A DNA stretch of 64,000 nucleotides from Sphingobacterium phlebotomi (GCF_008180195.1 NZ_VTAV01000002.1:124001-188000), one strand, 5' to 3'. Shown: positions 1 to 10,101, numbered from the stretch's first letter. Numbers and translations are program-made. Notes: generated by a model from the sequence alone, not told the origin.

Positions 1-1
1 T

Positions 2-274
2 TCTACAATGAATTACATAGTAGAACTCATTGACGAGTCGAAAGAAAAAGTCTTCGATAAAAGACCCCTTCGTGCGTCAAATCCTAAAATAAATTATATA
101 AATTATCCGGGAGGTAAGTATTCGTTACGAATTATCTATGACAGAAACAATAACGGCAGATGGGATCCGGCAGACGTTTATGCAAAAAAACAAGCCGAAA
201 ATATCTGGTATCTAGGCAAAACATTTACTATTCGAGCAAACTGGGATCAGAACGAAACAATTAATTTAAAATAA
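2..274 (+). CDS. C-terminal end of an Ig-like domain surface protein (partial)
   Basis: The reading frame is open to the left window edge, so only the last 90 or so residues are visible. The fragment has the pattern of the C-terminal beta-sandwich of Bacteroidota Ig-like domain proteins: a segment with YPGGKYSLRIIYDRNNNGRWD, then a KKQAENIWY stretch and a final FTIRANWDQNETI strand. Such tails sit at the end of secreted or outer-membrane-attached proteins of unknown role. The family assignment rests on remembered motif order and is moderate. It ends 20 bp before the convergent hexapeptide gene; no strong terminator hairpin is evident in that gap. Confidence 0.6.
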   Translation, partial: STMNYIVELIDESKEKVFDKRPLRASNPKINYINYPGGKYSLRIIYDRNNNGRWDPADVYAKKQAENIWYLGKTFTIRANWDQNETINLK

Positions 275-294
275 GTTTATCGTCTATGAATGTA

Positions 295-801
295 TCAAAA
301 CCAAGAACTATATAAAACATAGTTATGTGGCAATTGCTTCAACATGGCCAATTGCTCATTTGTCAGCGGTTTTATCTTTTTAGCGGGAACTCCGGCATAT
401 AAATAACCCGACTCGCAGACCATATCTTCTAAAACAACTGCTCCGGCGGCAATAATCACGTTTGATTCCACAATTGCCCTATCCATTACGATAGCCCCCA
501 TACCAATAACTACATAATCGTGTACTACACATCCATGCACAATAGCGTTGTGTCCTACATTTACGAAATTGCCTATATCGGTGCCATTTTTCCGATATGT
601 ACAATGAATAACTACACCGTCTTGAATATTCGTATAATTTCCAATACGGATATAATTCACATCTCCTCTGACCACTGCATTAAACCAAATAGAGCATTGT
701 TCTCCAATAAACACATCGCCAACTATAGTGGCATTCTCGGCTATAAAAACAGATTCATCAATCTGCGGAAATTTATTTTTTACAGGTAAAATAGTAGGCA
801 T
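295..801 (-). CDS. Gamma-carbonic-anhydrase-like hexapeptide repeat protein
   Basis: A 168-residue left-handed beta-helix protein of the YrdA/gamma carbonic anhydrase-like family. Hexapeptide turns run through most of it (NATIVGDVFIGEQCSIWFNA, VVRGDVNYIRIG). Three metal-binding histidines are visible in VIHCTY and GHNAIVHGC, as expected for a zinc-binding trimer. I chose the ATG at 801 (protein MPTILPVKNK) rather than a longer frame reaching 930, because the longer frame would overlap nadB by about 100 bp and adds non-family sequence; a purine-rich AAGAGAA lies just upstream of 801. It follows nadB by 31 bp and is probably co-transcribed with it. Whether it hydrates CO2 or acts on another substrate cannot be told from sequence. 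Confidence 0.85.
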   Translation of the reverse strand: MPTILPVKNKFPQIDESVFIAENATIVGDVFIGEQCSIWFNAVVRGDVNYIRIGNYTNIQDGVVIHCTYRKNGTDIGNFVNVGHNAIVHGCVVHDYVVIGMGAIVMDRAIVESNVIIAAGAVVLEDMVCESGYLYAGVPAKKIKPLTNEQLAMLKQLPHNYVLYSSWF

Positions 802-832
802 TTCTCTTAAAATTGAATATTCTCTCTTCCTA

Positions 833-2425
833 TTATAAAACGGTATCTTCCAATTCTTCTGACTTACGAGCAAAATCAGTGGTATAATGTAACCCTCTGC
901 TTTCTTTCCGTTGCATAGCAGATTTAACAATTAAATAAGAAACTTGTATCACGTTACGCAATTCACATAGCTTTACCGATAACTTCGTATTTTTATAAAA
1001 ATCCTCTGTTTCTTCATATAAAAATCCCAAACGTCTGATGGCTCTATCCAAACGAAAATCGGATCGCACTATACCTACATAGTCACTCATTAATTTCTGC
1101 GTTTCACGTAAATTATGCGTAACCAATATTTCTTCGTTCATCAGCTGCACTTTTGATTCATCCCAAACCGGAATACCATCTGCATAATCCAATCTCTGTA
1201 ATACAGATGAAGCATCCTCAAAAATTCTATGTGCGTATACCACCGCTTCCAACAAAGAATTTGAAGCCAAACGATTGGCCCCGTGAAGTCCCGTAGAAGA
1301 GCATTCCCCACAAGCATACAAATTTTGAATAGAAGTCCTGCCATTTTCATCAACCATAATACCACCACATAAATAATGCGCGGCAGGCGTTACTGGTATG
1401 TAATCCTTCGTCATATCTAACCCTACAGAAAGACATTTCTCATAAATATTAGGAAAATGTGCAATAATATCTGCTTTCTTACGATGCGTAATATCCAAAT
1501 AAACGAAATCAAGACCTGATTTCTTCATTTCATTGTCTATCGCTCTTGCAACAATATCCCTGGGAGCTAAGGATGCACGCTCGTCATATTCCTCCATAAA
1601 TGATTCCCCGGTCACTCTTCTTAATATACCGCCAAAACCACGTACTGCCTCAGAAATAAGGAAAGACGGTGATTCTTTTGGATTATACAGCGAGGTCGGG
1701 TGAAACTGTATAAACTCCATGTTTCTAACCTTACCCTTTGCGCGATACACCATCGCGATACCATCACCCGTAGCAATAGTCGGATTCGTTGTACTACCAT
1801 ATACATGTCCCGCCCCTCCGGAAGCCATTAATGTCACCTTACTAAGAAAAGTTTCTATGGTATTACTTTTCGTATTCAGCGCATAGATACCAAAACAACG
1901 GATGTCTGTCGTACTTCTATCCACATGAATACCTTGATGATGTTGTGTAATCAAATCAACGGCAAAATAATGTGTTAATATTTCAATATTGGGATGCTGA
2001 TGCACTTTCTCCAATAACGCCCGCTCTATTTCATAACCTGTAATATCTTTGTAATGAAGAATACGATGATTAGAATGTCCACCCTCGCGAGCAAGATCAT
2101 AATGCTCCTCATCGACCTTATCGAAATTAGTACCATAATCAATAAGCTCTTTAATCCGTTCTGGAGCCTCTTTAACAACGTTTTCCACAATATTCACATG
2201 GCATAAACCATCTCCAGCTATCTGTGTATCAGCTATATGCTTATCGAAGCTATCCGATTTATCCACAACGGCAGCTACTCCTCCCTGCGCATATTTGGTA
2301 TTTGATTCGTCTTCATTAGATTTGGTGACTATCAATACTTTACCCAATTCAGCTGCTTTAAGTGCGAAACTCAATCCAGCAATGCCAGAACCAATTACCA
2401 AAAAATCTACGTGTCTATGTATCAT
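833..2425 (-). CDS. nadB: L-aspartate oxidase
   Basis: A 530-residue flavoprotein that oxidises L-aspartate to iminoaspartate, the first step of de novo NAD synthesis; its unstable product is used by NadA. Seen: an N-terminal FAD dinucleotide-binding motif ([16 protein letters not shown], residues about 11-26), the AQGGVAAVV segment, the [15 protein letters not shown] region typical of NadB, the [10 protein letters not shown] active-site arginine segment, and [12 protein letters not shown] followed by [15 protein letters not shown] near the FAD end. Length is normal for the family. It diverges from nadA across a 491 bp gap and is followed by the hexapeptide gene on the same strand. Confidence 0.97.
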   Translation of the reverse strand: MIHRHVDFLVIGSGIAGLSFALKAAELGKVLIVTKSNEDESNTKYAQGGVAAVVDKSDSFDKHIADTQIAGDGLCHVNIVENVVKEAPERIKELIDYGTNFDKVDEEHYDLAREGGHSNHRILHYKDITGYEIERALLEKVHQHPNIEILTHYFAVDLITQHHQGIHVDRSTTDIRCFGIYALNTKSNTIETFLSKVTLMASGGAGHVYGSTTNPTIATGDGIAMVYRAKGKVRNMEFIQFHPTSLYNPKESPSFLISEAVRGFGGILRRVTGESFMEEYDERASLAPRDIVARAIDNEMKKSGLDFVYLDITHRKKADIIAHFPNIYEKCLSVGLDMTKDYIPVTPAAHYLCGGIMVDENGRTSIQNLYACGECSSTGLHGANRLASNSLLEAVVYAHRIFEDASSVLQRLDYADGIPVWDESKVQLMNEEILVTHNLRETQKLMSDYVGIVRSDFRLDRAIRRLGFLYEETEDFYKNTKLSVKLCELRNVIQVSYLIVKSAMQRKESRGLHYTTDFARKSEELEDTVL

Positions 2426-2482
2426 AAAGTGTATAAAGCGGAACGTTGTTCAATTATATATAAAGAACAAATTAACAAAATA

Positions 2483-2774
2483 TGTGGAAAACATGTATAA
2501 AAAGGGTGAACTAAAAATGAAAACTTTAAAACTTTCCACAAATGCCTCTAGGTTCCCACAAAAGGAAGATAAAAGTTAAGGTAAAATCAACCCAATATTA
2601 ACAAATTGTAAACAATAAACATTTAACAAAAAATTATGGAAAAAGAAAACACTAAAAAATCACTCTATTGAAAATCAAGCTTTAATAAATTTATCTATGT
2701 GGACAACCTGTGGAAAACGAAAGAATAAACATTTATCCAAATAAAAATGAATACACTTATCCCCATTTTCCACA
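2483..2774. other. Candidate replication origin: cluster of DnaA-box-like sequences
   Basis: The 491 bp nadB-nadA gap (2426-2916) carries no gene. It has three exact matches to the DnaA-box pattern TTWTNCACA, all TTTTCCACA: 2483-2491 (minus), 2709-2717 (minus) and 2766-2774 (plus). Four further single-mismatch copies are at 2532-2540, 2698-2706, 2733-2741 and 2757-2765. Between them, around 2575-2700, is a very A-rich stretch that could unwind. Flanking genes diverge, and dnaA and dnaN lie 18 and 24 kb away. Clustering at this density is far above chance for a 9-mer, but function is inferred. Confidence 0.55.
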
Positions 2775-2862
2775 GGCTAATAAACAATAAGATTCTTTCT
2801 TTAAAAAAATATTATCATTTATTGAAAAAAGGGAATGTGGATTTCGTTTGATTTTCTTTCTT

Positions 2863-2893
2863 TACTTTTGTATCGTTGTTTAGTCAAACTAAA
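2863..2893 (+). promoter_or_regulatory. nadA promoter -7 element with overlapping palindrome
   Basis: TACTTTTG at 2863-2870 is an exact match to the Bacteroidota -7 element TAnnTTTG. Nine bases further on, 2879-2893 reads TTTAGTCAAACTAAA, an inverted repeat with perfect 6-base arms and a 3-base centre. It would cover the expected transcription start, a position typical of a repressor operator. No -33 TTTG at ideal spacing is seen. A NAD-responsive repressor is an inference; none is encoded nearby. Confidence 0.45.
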
Positions 2894-2916
2894 GAAGCTA
2901 AATAGAGAGAGAAATC

Positions 2917-3915
2917 ATGAACACTATTTTTGAAAGGGATTTGGAAGCGAAAGGCTATATTGATGAACCGATCGACCCTACGATAGATATTGTCACTGAA
3001 ATTCAGCGACTTAAAAAAGAAAAGAATGCGGTCATCTTAGCACATTATTATCAAGAAGCTGAGATTCAAGATATTGCCGATTACATTGGCGATAGTCTGG
3101 GGTTATCTCAACAAGCTGCTAAGACGGATGCGGATGTTATCGTTTTTGCCGGGGTACATTTTATGGCGGAAACGGCTAAGATCTTATCTCCCTCGAAAAA
3201 AGTATTATTACCCGATTTGAAAGCGGGCTGCTCATTGTCGGACAGCTGCCCACCACACTTATTCGCAAAATTTAAGGAAAAATATCCAGACCACATGGTG
3301 ATTACGTATGTCAATTGTACTGCGGAATTGAAAGCTTTGTCGGATATTGTGTGCACATCAAGCAATGCGGTACAGATTGTCGAAAGCTTACCGAAAGAAC
3401 AAAAGATTATCTTCGGTCCCGACCGTAATCTGGGAGAATATGTGAAAAAGAAAACAGGACGTGATTTAGTGTTATGGAATGGTGCGTGTATGGTACATGA
3501 GATTTTTTCACAGGATAAGATAAGCGATTTAAGAGCACAGTTCCCCAATGCTAAATTCATCGCACATCCGGAATGTGAAGATCATATTTTAGCAGAAGCG
3601 GATTATATTGGTTCTACTTCCGGTATGTTGAAATTCACGATTGAAGATAGTGCACAACAGTATATTGTTGCTACGGAGTCTGGAATTTTGCACCAGATGC
3701 AGAAAGCTAGTCCTACGAAGACTTTTATCCCTGCGCCACCAAATAATGTCTGTGCCTGTAATGATTGTCCGCACATGAAGCTAAATACATTGGAAAAGCT
3801 TTATAATTGTCTATATTATGAACTTCCGGAAGTAGATTTGCCGATGGATGTCGTAAAACGTGCGAGAAAACCCATTGAACGGATGTTGGAAATATCCGAG
3901 AGATTGGGGTTATAA
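2917..3915 (+). CDS. nadA: Quinolinate synthase A
   Basis: A 332-residue cytoplasmic [4Fe-4S] enzyme that condenses iminoaspartate (from NadB) with dihydroxyacetone phosphate to quinolinate. The three regions that carry cluster cysteines are present: [23 protein letters not shown] and the C-terminal [16 protein letters not shown]. The N-terminal [24 protein letters not shown] segment is characteristic. Start at the ATG preceded by a purine-rich AGAGAGAGAAATC. It is divergent from nadB and its stop overlaps the last bases of the convergent protease gene. nadD, a later step of the same pathway, is at 59.3 kb; nadC is not in the window. Confidence 0.97.
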   Translation: MNTIFERDLEAKGYIDEPIDPTIDIVTEIQRLKKEKNAVILAHYYQEAEIQDIADYIGDSLGLSQQAAKTDADVIVFAGVHFMAETAKILSPSKKVLLPDLKAGCSLSDSCPPHLFAKFKEKYPDHMVITYVNCTAELKALSDIVCTSSNAVQIVESLPKEQKIIFGPDRNLGEYVKKKTGRDLVLWNGACMVHEIFSQDKISDLRAQFPNAKFIAHPECEDHILAEADYIGSTSGMLKFTIEDSAQQYIVATESGILHQMQKASPTKTFIPAPPNNVCACNDCPHMKLNTLEKLYNCLYYELPEVDLPMDVVKRARKPIERMLEISERLGL

Positions 3916-5085
3916 AAATATTTCTTTCTTAGTCAATGTGTATTTTAGAATTTCCTGTTGCCTTTTCACTTCTATAGCTAAGGTATCTGCTTCTTCAGCA
4001 ATTCCATTTATGAAAAATGCACAGGAAGATGCGTCATCTAAATTTCTTAAATCAATATTATTCATAGATAAAATAATGTCGCCTATCTGTAAAGGATTAT
4101 TTACTTCTGTAAACAAAAGTACAACTTCGGCTTTATTGTTAATGAATCTATAATTAAATCCAAAATTTGAAATATTTTTAGGAAAATCTTGTATCTGTTG
4201 AAGTAAGATTCTATTTTCTTTCCAATCCAGCACATAAATAAAGTTTTCTAAAAATTTATTGCCGATTAGATTACTTTTTCCGGTGTTGAATATGACGTTG
4301 TTAAAGATTCCGTTTCCAAGGTGTAAGTCGTTTTTCAATGTAAAGTAATAGTTGGTGGTAGCTTTACTTTCTCCGTATATTCCCATGGAATTGATACCAT
4401 AGATTTCACTTTTATCTTCTGCTGGTATATCTTTTATAATGGCTCCTTTGTCATCCACAAGACTTATGCTTCCCCCAGATCCCGAATCAAATGTAAATAA
4501 TCGTTCTTTGTCCAAAATCGATGTTTTTATAGTGGGGGTTTTCTGTAATTTTGGTTTAAAAGGAATATGGATATCAAAATTATCGACATCCATATTTGCT
4601 ATATTTTTACTGACTAAAGCCCTATTATTGGCATAGTCTATCTGCCAGAAAAGTTTTGCCATCTGATTTGCGCCAACGATACCGGCGATATCAAGACATG
4701 CAAGTTCTTTTACAGAAAAATCTATCACCAAACATCCTATATCCTGAAATTGAACCGAATCTATAAGCATCTCAGGAAGTATCGTAGCTATTTGTTTTCT
4801 CGTGTTTTTCTGCGAATCGGTTACTTTGCCTTTTAGATAAGGAGTTAAATTCAGTTCTTCATAAATTTTGGTGGATATCACGGTTGGAGCACCAGTATCC
4901 AATAAAAAAACATATGGTTTACCTTGTATGGTTACATTCACCAGCGGTAGGTTCCTACTATAATTAATATTAATTTGTTGTGTTTCGTGTTCAATATTAA
5001 CGGTGCCTTTTTCATAGAATCTCTTTGTTTTACAACTGCTAAATACTAACAGCAATAAGAGAATGAGGTAGATATTTTTGGTCAT
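3910..5085 (-). CDS. Retropepsin-like aspartic protease lipoprotein with two active-site motifs and a PDZ-like end
   Basis: A 391-residue predicted lipoprotein. I start it at the ATG at 5085 ([18 protein letters not shown]), which gives a clean lipobox; an 11-residue upstream extension is unlikely. Two aspartic-protease signatures are visible: [11 protein letters not shown] (Asp about residue 63) and [11 protein letters not shown] (Asp about residue 200). The C-terminal part, around 320-385, contains [14 protein letters not shown], which resembles a PDZ peptide-binding fold. Two DTG/DSG motifs in one chain suggest an internal pair of retropepsin-like lobes. Substrate unknown; probably acts in the periplasm or at the outer membrane. 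It is convergent with nadA, overlapping by 6 bp. Confidence 0.75.
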   Translation of the reverse strand: MTKNIYLILLLLLVFSSCKTKRFYEKGTVNIEHETQQININYSRNLPLVNVTIQGKPYVFLLDTGAPTVISTKIYEELNLTPYLKGKVTDSQKNTRKQIATILPEMLIDSVQFQDIGCLVIDFSVKELACLDIAGIVGANQMAKLFWQIDYANNRALVSKNIANMDVDNFDIHIPFKPKLQKTPTIKTSILDKERLFTFDSGSGGSISLVDDKGAIIKDIPAEDKSEIYGINSMGIYGESKATTNYYFTLKNDLHLGNGIFNNVIFNTGKSNLIGNKFLENFIYVLDWKENRILLQQIQDFPKNISNFGFNYRFINNKAEVVLLFTEVNNPLQIGDIILSMNNIDLRNLDDASSCAFFINGIAEEADTLAIEVKRQQEILKYTLTKKEIFL

Positions 5086-5199
5086 GTAGAGTTGGAAATA
5101 TGATATATGCTTTGTCAAGTTATGAAAATTTATTGTATAATGGTTTCTTTTATTTTTAATTTTGATTTCCCAATTGGGTGTATATTTTAACTCTTTAAA

Positions 5200-6243
5200 A
5201 TGTTTGATAACAAAGATAAAACGGAAATAAGCGACCTAGGTGAGTTCGGTTTGATTGCCCATCTAACCAAGGCTGTAGAGATCACGGAACCATCTACTAT
5301 AAAAGGAATTGGAGATGACGCGGCTGTATTGGATTTTTCTAATAAAAAAACGCTGATATCTACAGATTTGCTGCTTGAAGGCATTCATTTTGATTTACGT
5401 TATGTTCCGCTAAAACATCTGGGATATAAAGCAGTACAAGTCAATTTGAGTGATATTTATGCCATGAATGGCAAAGCGTCACAGATTACTTTTTCTATAG
5501 GTTTATCTTCTAAATTTCCGTTGGAAGCGGTGGAAGAAATCTATGAAGGAGCGCTGATAGCTTGTAAAAAATATAATGTAGACCTTATAGGAGGTGATAC
5601 ATCTGCGTCCGCACAAGGTCTAGTTATTTCTGTTACAAGTATTGGTTATGCAGAAGTCGATAAAATAGCTTATCGTTCAGGTGCGAAAGAAGGTGATTTG
5701 CTTTGCATAAGTGGCGATCTAGGCGGTGCTTATGTGGGATTACAGCTTTTGGAACGTGAAAAGCAGATTTTTTTAGAGAATCCACAGATTCAGCCGGATT
5801 TGGAAGGAAAAGATTATATTGTGGAGCGGCAACTGAAACCGGAAGCACGTAAAGATGTGGTGGAATTATTTGAAACGTATAGTATACAACCACATGCGAT
5901 GATTGATGTGTCTGATGGTTTAGCTTCTGAAATACTGCACATCTGTAATGCTTCCAAGGTGGGCTGTAAGTTATATGAAGATAAAATACCAATAGATCCA
6001 ATGACATACGATACCGCTCGTGAATTCGGGTTGGATCCTACTGTATGTGCATTAAATGGCGGCGAAGATTACGAGTTGCTGTTTACTGTTCCACAAGAGC
6101 AATACGATAAAGTGAAGAACCAGTTGGATATTACGATTATTGGTTATATAACAGAGGAAGCAGCCGGCTGCGAAATGATTTCCAAATCAGGAAATGTACA
6201 TCCTATTAAAGCACAAGGCTGGAATGCTTTTAAAGAAAGATAG
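5200..6243 (+). CDS. thiL: Thiamine-monophosphate kinase
   Basis: A 347-residue enzyme that phosphorylates thiamine monophosphate to thiamine pyrophosphate, the cofactor needed for instance by Dxs encoded later in this window. The AIR-synthase/PurM-like fold motifs of ThiL appear in order: KGIGDDAAVLD (metal binding, about 35-45), VQVNLSDIYAMNG, DLIGGDTSAS, MIDVSDGLASEI and LNGGEDYELLFTV. Length is normal. It stands alone, divergent from the protease gene. The 114 bp upstream gap shows no thiamine riboswitch core, only a 10-base palindrome CCCAATTGGG at 5169-5178. A terminator hairpin overlaps its stop codon. Confidence 0.96.
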   Translation: MFDNKDKTEISDLGEFGLIAHLTKAVEITEPSTIKGIGDDAAVLDFSNKKTLISTDLLLEGIHFDLRYVPLKHLGYKAVQVNLSDIYAMNGKASQITFSIGLSSKFPLEAVEEIYEGALIACKKYNVDLIGGDTSASAQGLVISVTSIGYAEVDKIAYRSGAKEGDLLCISGDLGGAYVGLQLLEREKQIFLENPQIQPDLEGKDYIVERQLKPEARKDVVELFETYSIQPHAMIDVSDGLASEILHICNASKVGCKLYEDKIPIDPMTYDTAREFGLDPTVCALNGGEDYELLFTVPQEQYDKVKNQLDITIIGYITEEAAGCEMISKSGNVHPIKAQGWNAFKER

Positions 6244-6270
6244 AGCGGGTTTTTAACCCGCTCTATCTTT
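6236..6270. terminator. Bidirectional intrinsic terminator, thiL / OmpA-family gene
   Basis: A perfect 16-base-pair stem (6236-6251 with 6255-6270) with a TTT loop and A/T runs at both ends, so it can stop transcription from either side. The left arm contains the thiL stop codon (6241-6243). The right arm ends directly at the stop of the convergent OmpA-family gene. Confidence 0.9.
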
Positions 6271-8034
6271 TTAATACTCCAATACTTTGATTTCGGTTCT
6301 TCTGTTTTCTTGATGTTGCTGTTCCGAACAATTAACGCCGTTACGGCAATTGTTTAACAATTTAGTTTCGCCGTATCCCCGAGCGACTAAACGATTTCTG
6401 GCGATACCATTTGCTACCAGATAATCTACAGCCGAATCTGCTCTACGCTGAGACAACTTTAGGTTGTAATTATCATTTCCTCTACTATCCGTGTGCGAAG
6501 AAAGTTCGATACGCAATGTCGGATTTTGTTTCATAACGGCAACGACGTTGTCAAGTATAATCGCCGCATCTGGACGGATATCACTCCTATCAAAATCATA
6601 ATGAATATTCTTCAAGACCCATTCTCCATTTTCAACTAGTTCGCAAACGCCTAATTTTAAGGTTACATATAATGTTTGGCTGCGGTCCAATCCTTTAGTA
6701 GAAACGATCTCGGTTTGCGAATATCTACCCTGTTGATTAGCGATCACCGTGAAATCACTTTGCGCATCGAGTTGATAAATAAATTTACCTTCCGCATCTG
6801 ACGTCTGGCTAGCATTCACTTTAGAGCCAGTATGTGTCAGCACCGTATTAATGCCGGCTAAATTTTGAGCTGTCGCACAGTCAAATGTCTCACCGATAAG
6901 TGTAAATCTCGGATCATCGTGATAGATTTCTTTAAAGATAACCGCACTTGATGTCTGGAAATCCGTTTCTGTCAAAGTCAGTATCGGTGTTTTGATACCA
7001 TTTTTCTCTCCAACAATCTGATATTGTCCCGGTTTAATGGAGGATACTTTAGAAGCCTGTCCGCTGGCATCGGTAACAGACCTATCATGGATATCCGTAC
7101 CTTCGATAGATACCGTAACGCCACTAAGTGCTAAGTTGGTCTGCTTATCTTTGACAACGATTTGAAGATCTTTTAATGCTATTTTTTTCACTTCGTCATC
7201 GTATTTGGGCCTATTATCTTCTTTCACAGCAGGAGATTTTTTGCTACCAAAAATATATTTTACACCGATACCTGCCTGAATAGTTTTATGTGGTGTTTGC
7301 TTTGTTTCCCGAACATCGCCATAGTGATCCCAAACAGTTTTTACATTCGTTGTTTCTCCTATCGGATTGGTTTCTTCTACGCGTTCTATTGCAAATCGAC
7401 TGGATTTACTTCCAAATTTTTCACCAAAAGCCTGTACGTAATCCACATGGCCAAAGAGCGCAAAATGTTTGTTCAACATGTAGTTAAAACGGAGTCCGCC
7501 TATCCCCGCCCAACTGTTTGCCCGATTGGAAGCATCATTGACTGTGCTCATGATATCTTGGGTATGTATTAGAGAGCCACCTGTTGGATCACGTTCCTCG
7601 TAGGTGACAGATCGTATATATTCTGGAAAATATTGCATCATCAATCCTCCTCGAATATATGTCTCTACATGGAATCGGTCGACTGCATACTTATAACTGG
7701 GACCAAAAGTAAATAAGTAATCTTGAAACCTACTTTTATTGATATAGTCTGTGGAAATATATCCGTTTTCAAAATGGAATGTATCCTGGAGATTGATACT
7801 GTTATAGATATATCGTGCATCTACTCCCAAACCAAATTTATTTCCCGAAAAATATTTATCAACAAAGAATCCGGAATAATACCCAATCTTCGTTTCTCCA
7901 ATGGATTTGTAAGTGCTGATAGGTAAACTCGCCCCACCCTGGATGCCTATCTGTAAATCGCCTTTTTCTTTCTGTTGTGCGATGGCTAAAATTGTAATGC
8001 TTAGTAACATTAATGCAAGTAAAAATCGTTTCAT
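6271..8034 (-). CDS. OmpA-family outer membrane protein with peptidoglycan-binding domain
   Basis: A 587-residue protein with an N-terminal signal peptide (MKRFLLALMLLSITILAIAQ). Residues about 25-265 look like an outer-membrane beta-barrel (alternating aromatic strands, GIGVKYIFGSKK at the end). Two carboxypeptidase-regulatory-like beta-sandwich segments follow (about 285-370 and 375-460). The C-terminal OmpA/MotB domain (about 475-585) has the hallmark motifs NIHYDFDRSDIRPDA, SSHTDSRGNDNYNLKLSQRRA and RLVARGYGE with a final RRTEIKVLEY. It probably anchors the outer membrane to peptidoglycan. It is a single gene between a strong terminator and the divergent acetoacetate ligase gene. Confidence 0.9.
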   Translation of the reverse strand: MKRFLLALMLLSITILAIAQQKEKGDLQIGIQGGASLPISTYKSIGETKIGYYSGFFVDKYFSGNKFGLGVDARYIYNSINLQDTFHFENGYISTDYINKSRFQDYLFTFGPSYKYAVDRFHVETYIRGGLMMQYFPEYIRSVTYEERDPTGGSLIHTQDIMSTVNDASNRANSWAGIGGLRFNYMLNKHFALFGHVDYVQAFGEKFGSKSSRFAIERVEETNPIGETTNVKTVWDHYGDVRETKQTPHKTIQAGIGVKYIFGSKKSPAVKEDNRPKYDDEVKKIALKDLQIVVKDKQTNLALSGVTVSIEGTDIHDRSVTDASGQASKVSSIKPGQYQIVGEKNGIKTPILTLTETDFQTSSAVIFKEIYHDDPRFTLIGETFDCATAQNLAGINTVLTHTGSKVNASQTSDAEGKFIYQLDAQSDFTVIANQQGRYSQTEIVSTKGLDRSQTLYVTLKLGVCELVENGEWVLKNIHYDFDRSDIRPDAAIILDNVVAVMKQNPTLRIELSSHTDSRGNDNYNLKLSQRRADSAVDYLVANGIARNRLVARGYGETKLLNNCRNGVNCSEQQHQENRRTEIKVLEY

Positions 8035-8187
8035 AGTAATTATATTTTATTGATAAAATTTGTCTGACCTGCTCTTGATCCAGACTTCTTATCCTTTTAT
8101 CAAGTATGATTTGGATTTGTTACCCCTTTGGTAAGAAAATTTAGATGTTTTTATTATCTTTAACCCTATTAATCAGTTGTAAGCGCA

Positions 8188-10101
8188 ATGAAAAAACCCC
8201 TCTGGACGCCGTCTGAGCAGTATATTAAATCATCCGTTCTTTATGGTTTTCAACAGTTTGTGGAGCGGCACTATCATCGGTGTTTTCTGGATTATGCAGC
8301 TTTTTATCTGTGGTCAATAGAACAACCGGAAAGTTTTTGGGAAGCTATTTTATTGTATTTTAAAATAGATTATACAGGAAAATACAACCGAGTGCTAGAA
8401 TGGGAGCATACAGGTACCGATTTTATTGGTGCAAGATGGTTTGAAGGTATTTCTTTGAGCTATGCAGAACATATCTTTCGCGCAAAAAAAGGTGCTTATC
8501 CGGCTATAAAATATACAGATGAGACGGGAAATTATCGAGATATTACGTGGTTTGAGCTGCGTGAAAAAGTATCCGGGATACAGCAATTTTTAAAAGAAAA
8601 AGGTATTCAAAAAGGAGATAGGGTAGTTGGTATATTAAACAATACAATGGAGACGACCGCTATTTTTCTGGCTGTAAATTCCCTGGGTGCAATTTGGTCT
8701 TGTTGCTCACCAGATTTTGGAGATAAAAGTATTACCGAGCGCTTTATACAAATAGCACCTAAAATATTATTTATGGAGCTGGATTATCAGTATAACGGCA
8801 AAACATTCTCTAAAAGAGAAACATTGACTTACATACAAAATCATATCCCGTCTATTGAAACAATAATTGCTGTTTATGGAGACGATTGGCAAGCGATATT
8901 TACCAACTATCCTCCGCAGGAATTATACTTTTTGCGCGTGCCATTTTCCCACCCGATATGGATTTTGTATTCGTCAGGCACAACCGGTAAACCAAAAGCC
9001 ATCACGCATAGTACAGGGGGAAATCTGTTAGAACACTATAAAGCGCTGGCTATCCATCAAAACGTACAAAAAGGAGAGAATTTCCTCTGGTATTCTACCA
9101 CAGGATGGATGATGTGGAATTATGCTTTGTCCTCTTTGCTTTGTGACGCTACGCTTTGTTTGTTTAATGGGGCTATCCATTATAATGGTCACCGGGCATT
9201 TTGGGAATTTGTAAAACAGGCGAATGTGCATCATTTCGGGGGAGGGGCCGCGTATTTTTCAACTATCCATGATATGAAAATAGAAAATTATGAACCAAAG
9301 GTAATAGGTTCAACTGGCTCTCCCTTGCCCGCGGCTACTTTTGAAAACCTTCAGAAAAAATTTCCAGATACACATATTATATCGTTAAGCGGTGGAACAG
9401 ACGTATGTAGTGCTTTTTTATCTGGATGTGCATATTTACCTGTGTACGCGGGGAAGATTCAATGCCGAACATTGGGTTCAGATATCGTAGCCGTAAATGA
9501 TCACGGTGAGGAAGTCTATAACGAAGTTGGCGAATTAGTTATAAAAAAACCGATGCCATCGATGCCTATTTATTTTTGGGAAGACAATGATAATGAAAAA
9601 TATAGAGAAAGTTATTTTGCAGAGCGAAAAGGTGTATGGAGTCACGGCGATTGGATTTCCATTATAGATCATGGTGGTATTGTGATGTATGGGCGTTCAG
9701 ATGCTACATTAAATCGAGGTGGAATACGTATCGGCACAGCGGAAATATATAATGTGGTAAATGAAGTACAGGGGGTAAGGGATAGTTTGGTTATTGCGAC
9801 GGACAATGAAAAGGGTGAGTCAAATATGTTATTGTTTATTCAATTGTATGAAGGATCCGTGTTAGAAGCTATTGTTCCCGTTATCAAAAGTGAACTCCGT
9901 AAACAATATAGTGCACGACATGTACCCGATTTCTTTTACGCTGTAGATGATATTCCCTATACATTAAGCGGTAAAAAACTAGAAATACCGATTAAGAAAA
10001 TCTTCATGGGATATCCGTTAAAAAAAGCTGTTTCGAAAGATATTATGCGAAATCCCGAGTCATTGGATTGTTATGTAAGGATTTGGGAAAAAGTAAACTA
10101 A
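8188..10101 (+). CDS. Acetoacetate-CoA ligase
   Basis: A 637-residue ANL-superfamily enzyme that activates acetoacetate to acetoacetyl-CoA with ATP. Seen: the phosphate-binding loop YSSGTTGKPKAITHSTGG (about 258-275), WYSTTGWMMWN, the ISLSGGTDVCSAF segment, the adenylate-binding YGRSDATLNRGGIRIGTAEIY and the C-terminal SGKKLEIPIKK with the catalytic lysine. Length and the long N-terminal region match acetoacetate-CoA ligases rather than shorter acetyl-CoA synthetases. The context fits: HMG-CoA lyase downstream in the same block releases acetoacetate. It ends in a 4 bp convergent overlap with the carboxylase gene. Confidence 0.92.
   Translation: MKKPLWTPSEQYIKSSVLYGFQQFVERHYHRCFLDYAAFYLWSIEQPESFWEAILLYFKIDYTGKYNRVLEWEHTGTDFIGARWFEGISLSYAEHIFRAKKGAYPAIKYTDETGNYRDITWFELREKVSGIQQFLKEKGIQKGDRVVGILNNTMETTAIFLAVNSLGAIWSCCSPDFGDKSITERFIQIAPKILFMELDYQYNGKTFSKRETLTYIQNHIPSIETIIAVYGDDWQAIFTNYPPQELYFLRVPFSHPIWILYSSGTTGKPKAITHSTGGNLLEHYKALAIHQNVQKGENFLWYSTTGWMMWNYALSSLLCDATLCLFNGAIHYNGHRAFWEFVKQANVHHFGGGAAYFSTIHDMKIENYEPKVIGSTGSPLPAATFENLQKKFPDTHIISLSGGTDVCSAFLSGCAYLPVYAGKIQCRTLGSDIVAVNDHGEEVYNEVGELVIKKPMPSMPIYFWEDNDNEKYRESYFAERKGVWSHGDWISIIDHGGIVMYGRSDATLNRGGIRIGTAEIYNVVNEVQGVRDSLVIATDNEKGESNMLLFIQLYEGSVLEAIVPVIKSELRKQYSARHVPDFFYAVDDIPYTLSGKKLEIPIKKIFMGYPLKKAVSKDIMRNPESLDCYVRIWEKVN

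Noticed and set aside
2295..2579. Plus-strand open frame of 94 codons overlapping the nadB start and the DnaA-box cluster
   Set aside because: It is mostly antisense to nadB, its continuation in the gap is A-rich with no protein-like pattern, and it would run through the candidate origin.
5086..5199. Possible thiamine riboswitch upstream of thiL
   Set aside because: The conserved riboswitch core segments (CUGAGA and ACCUGA types) are not present; only a short palindrome is seen.
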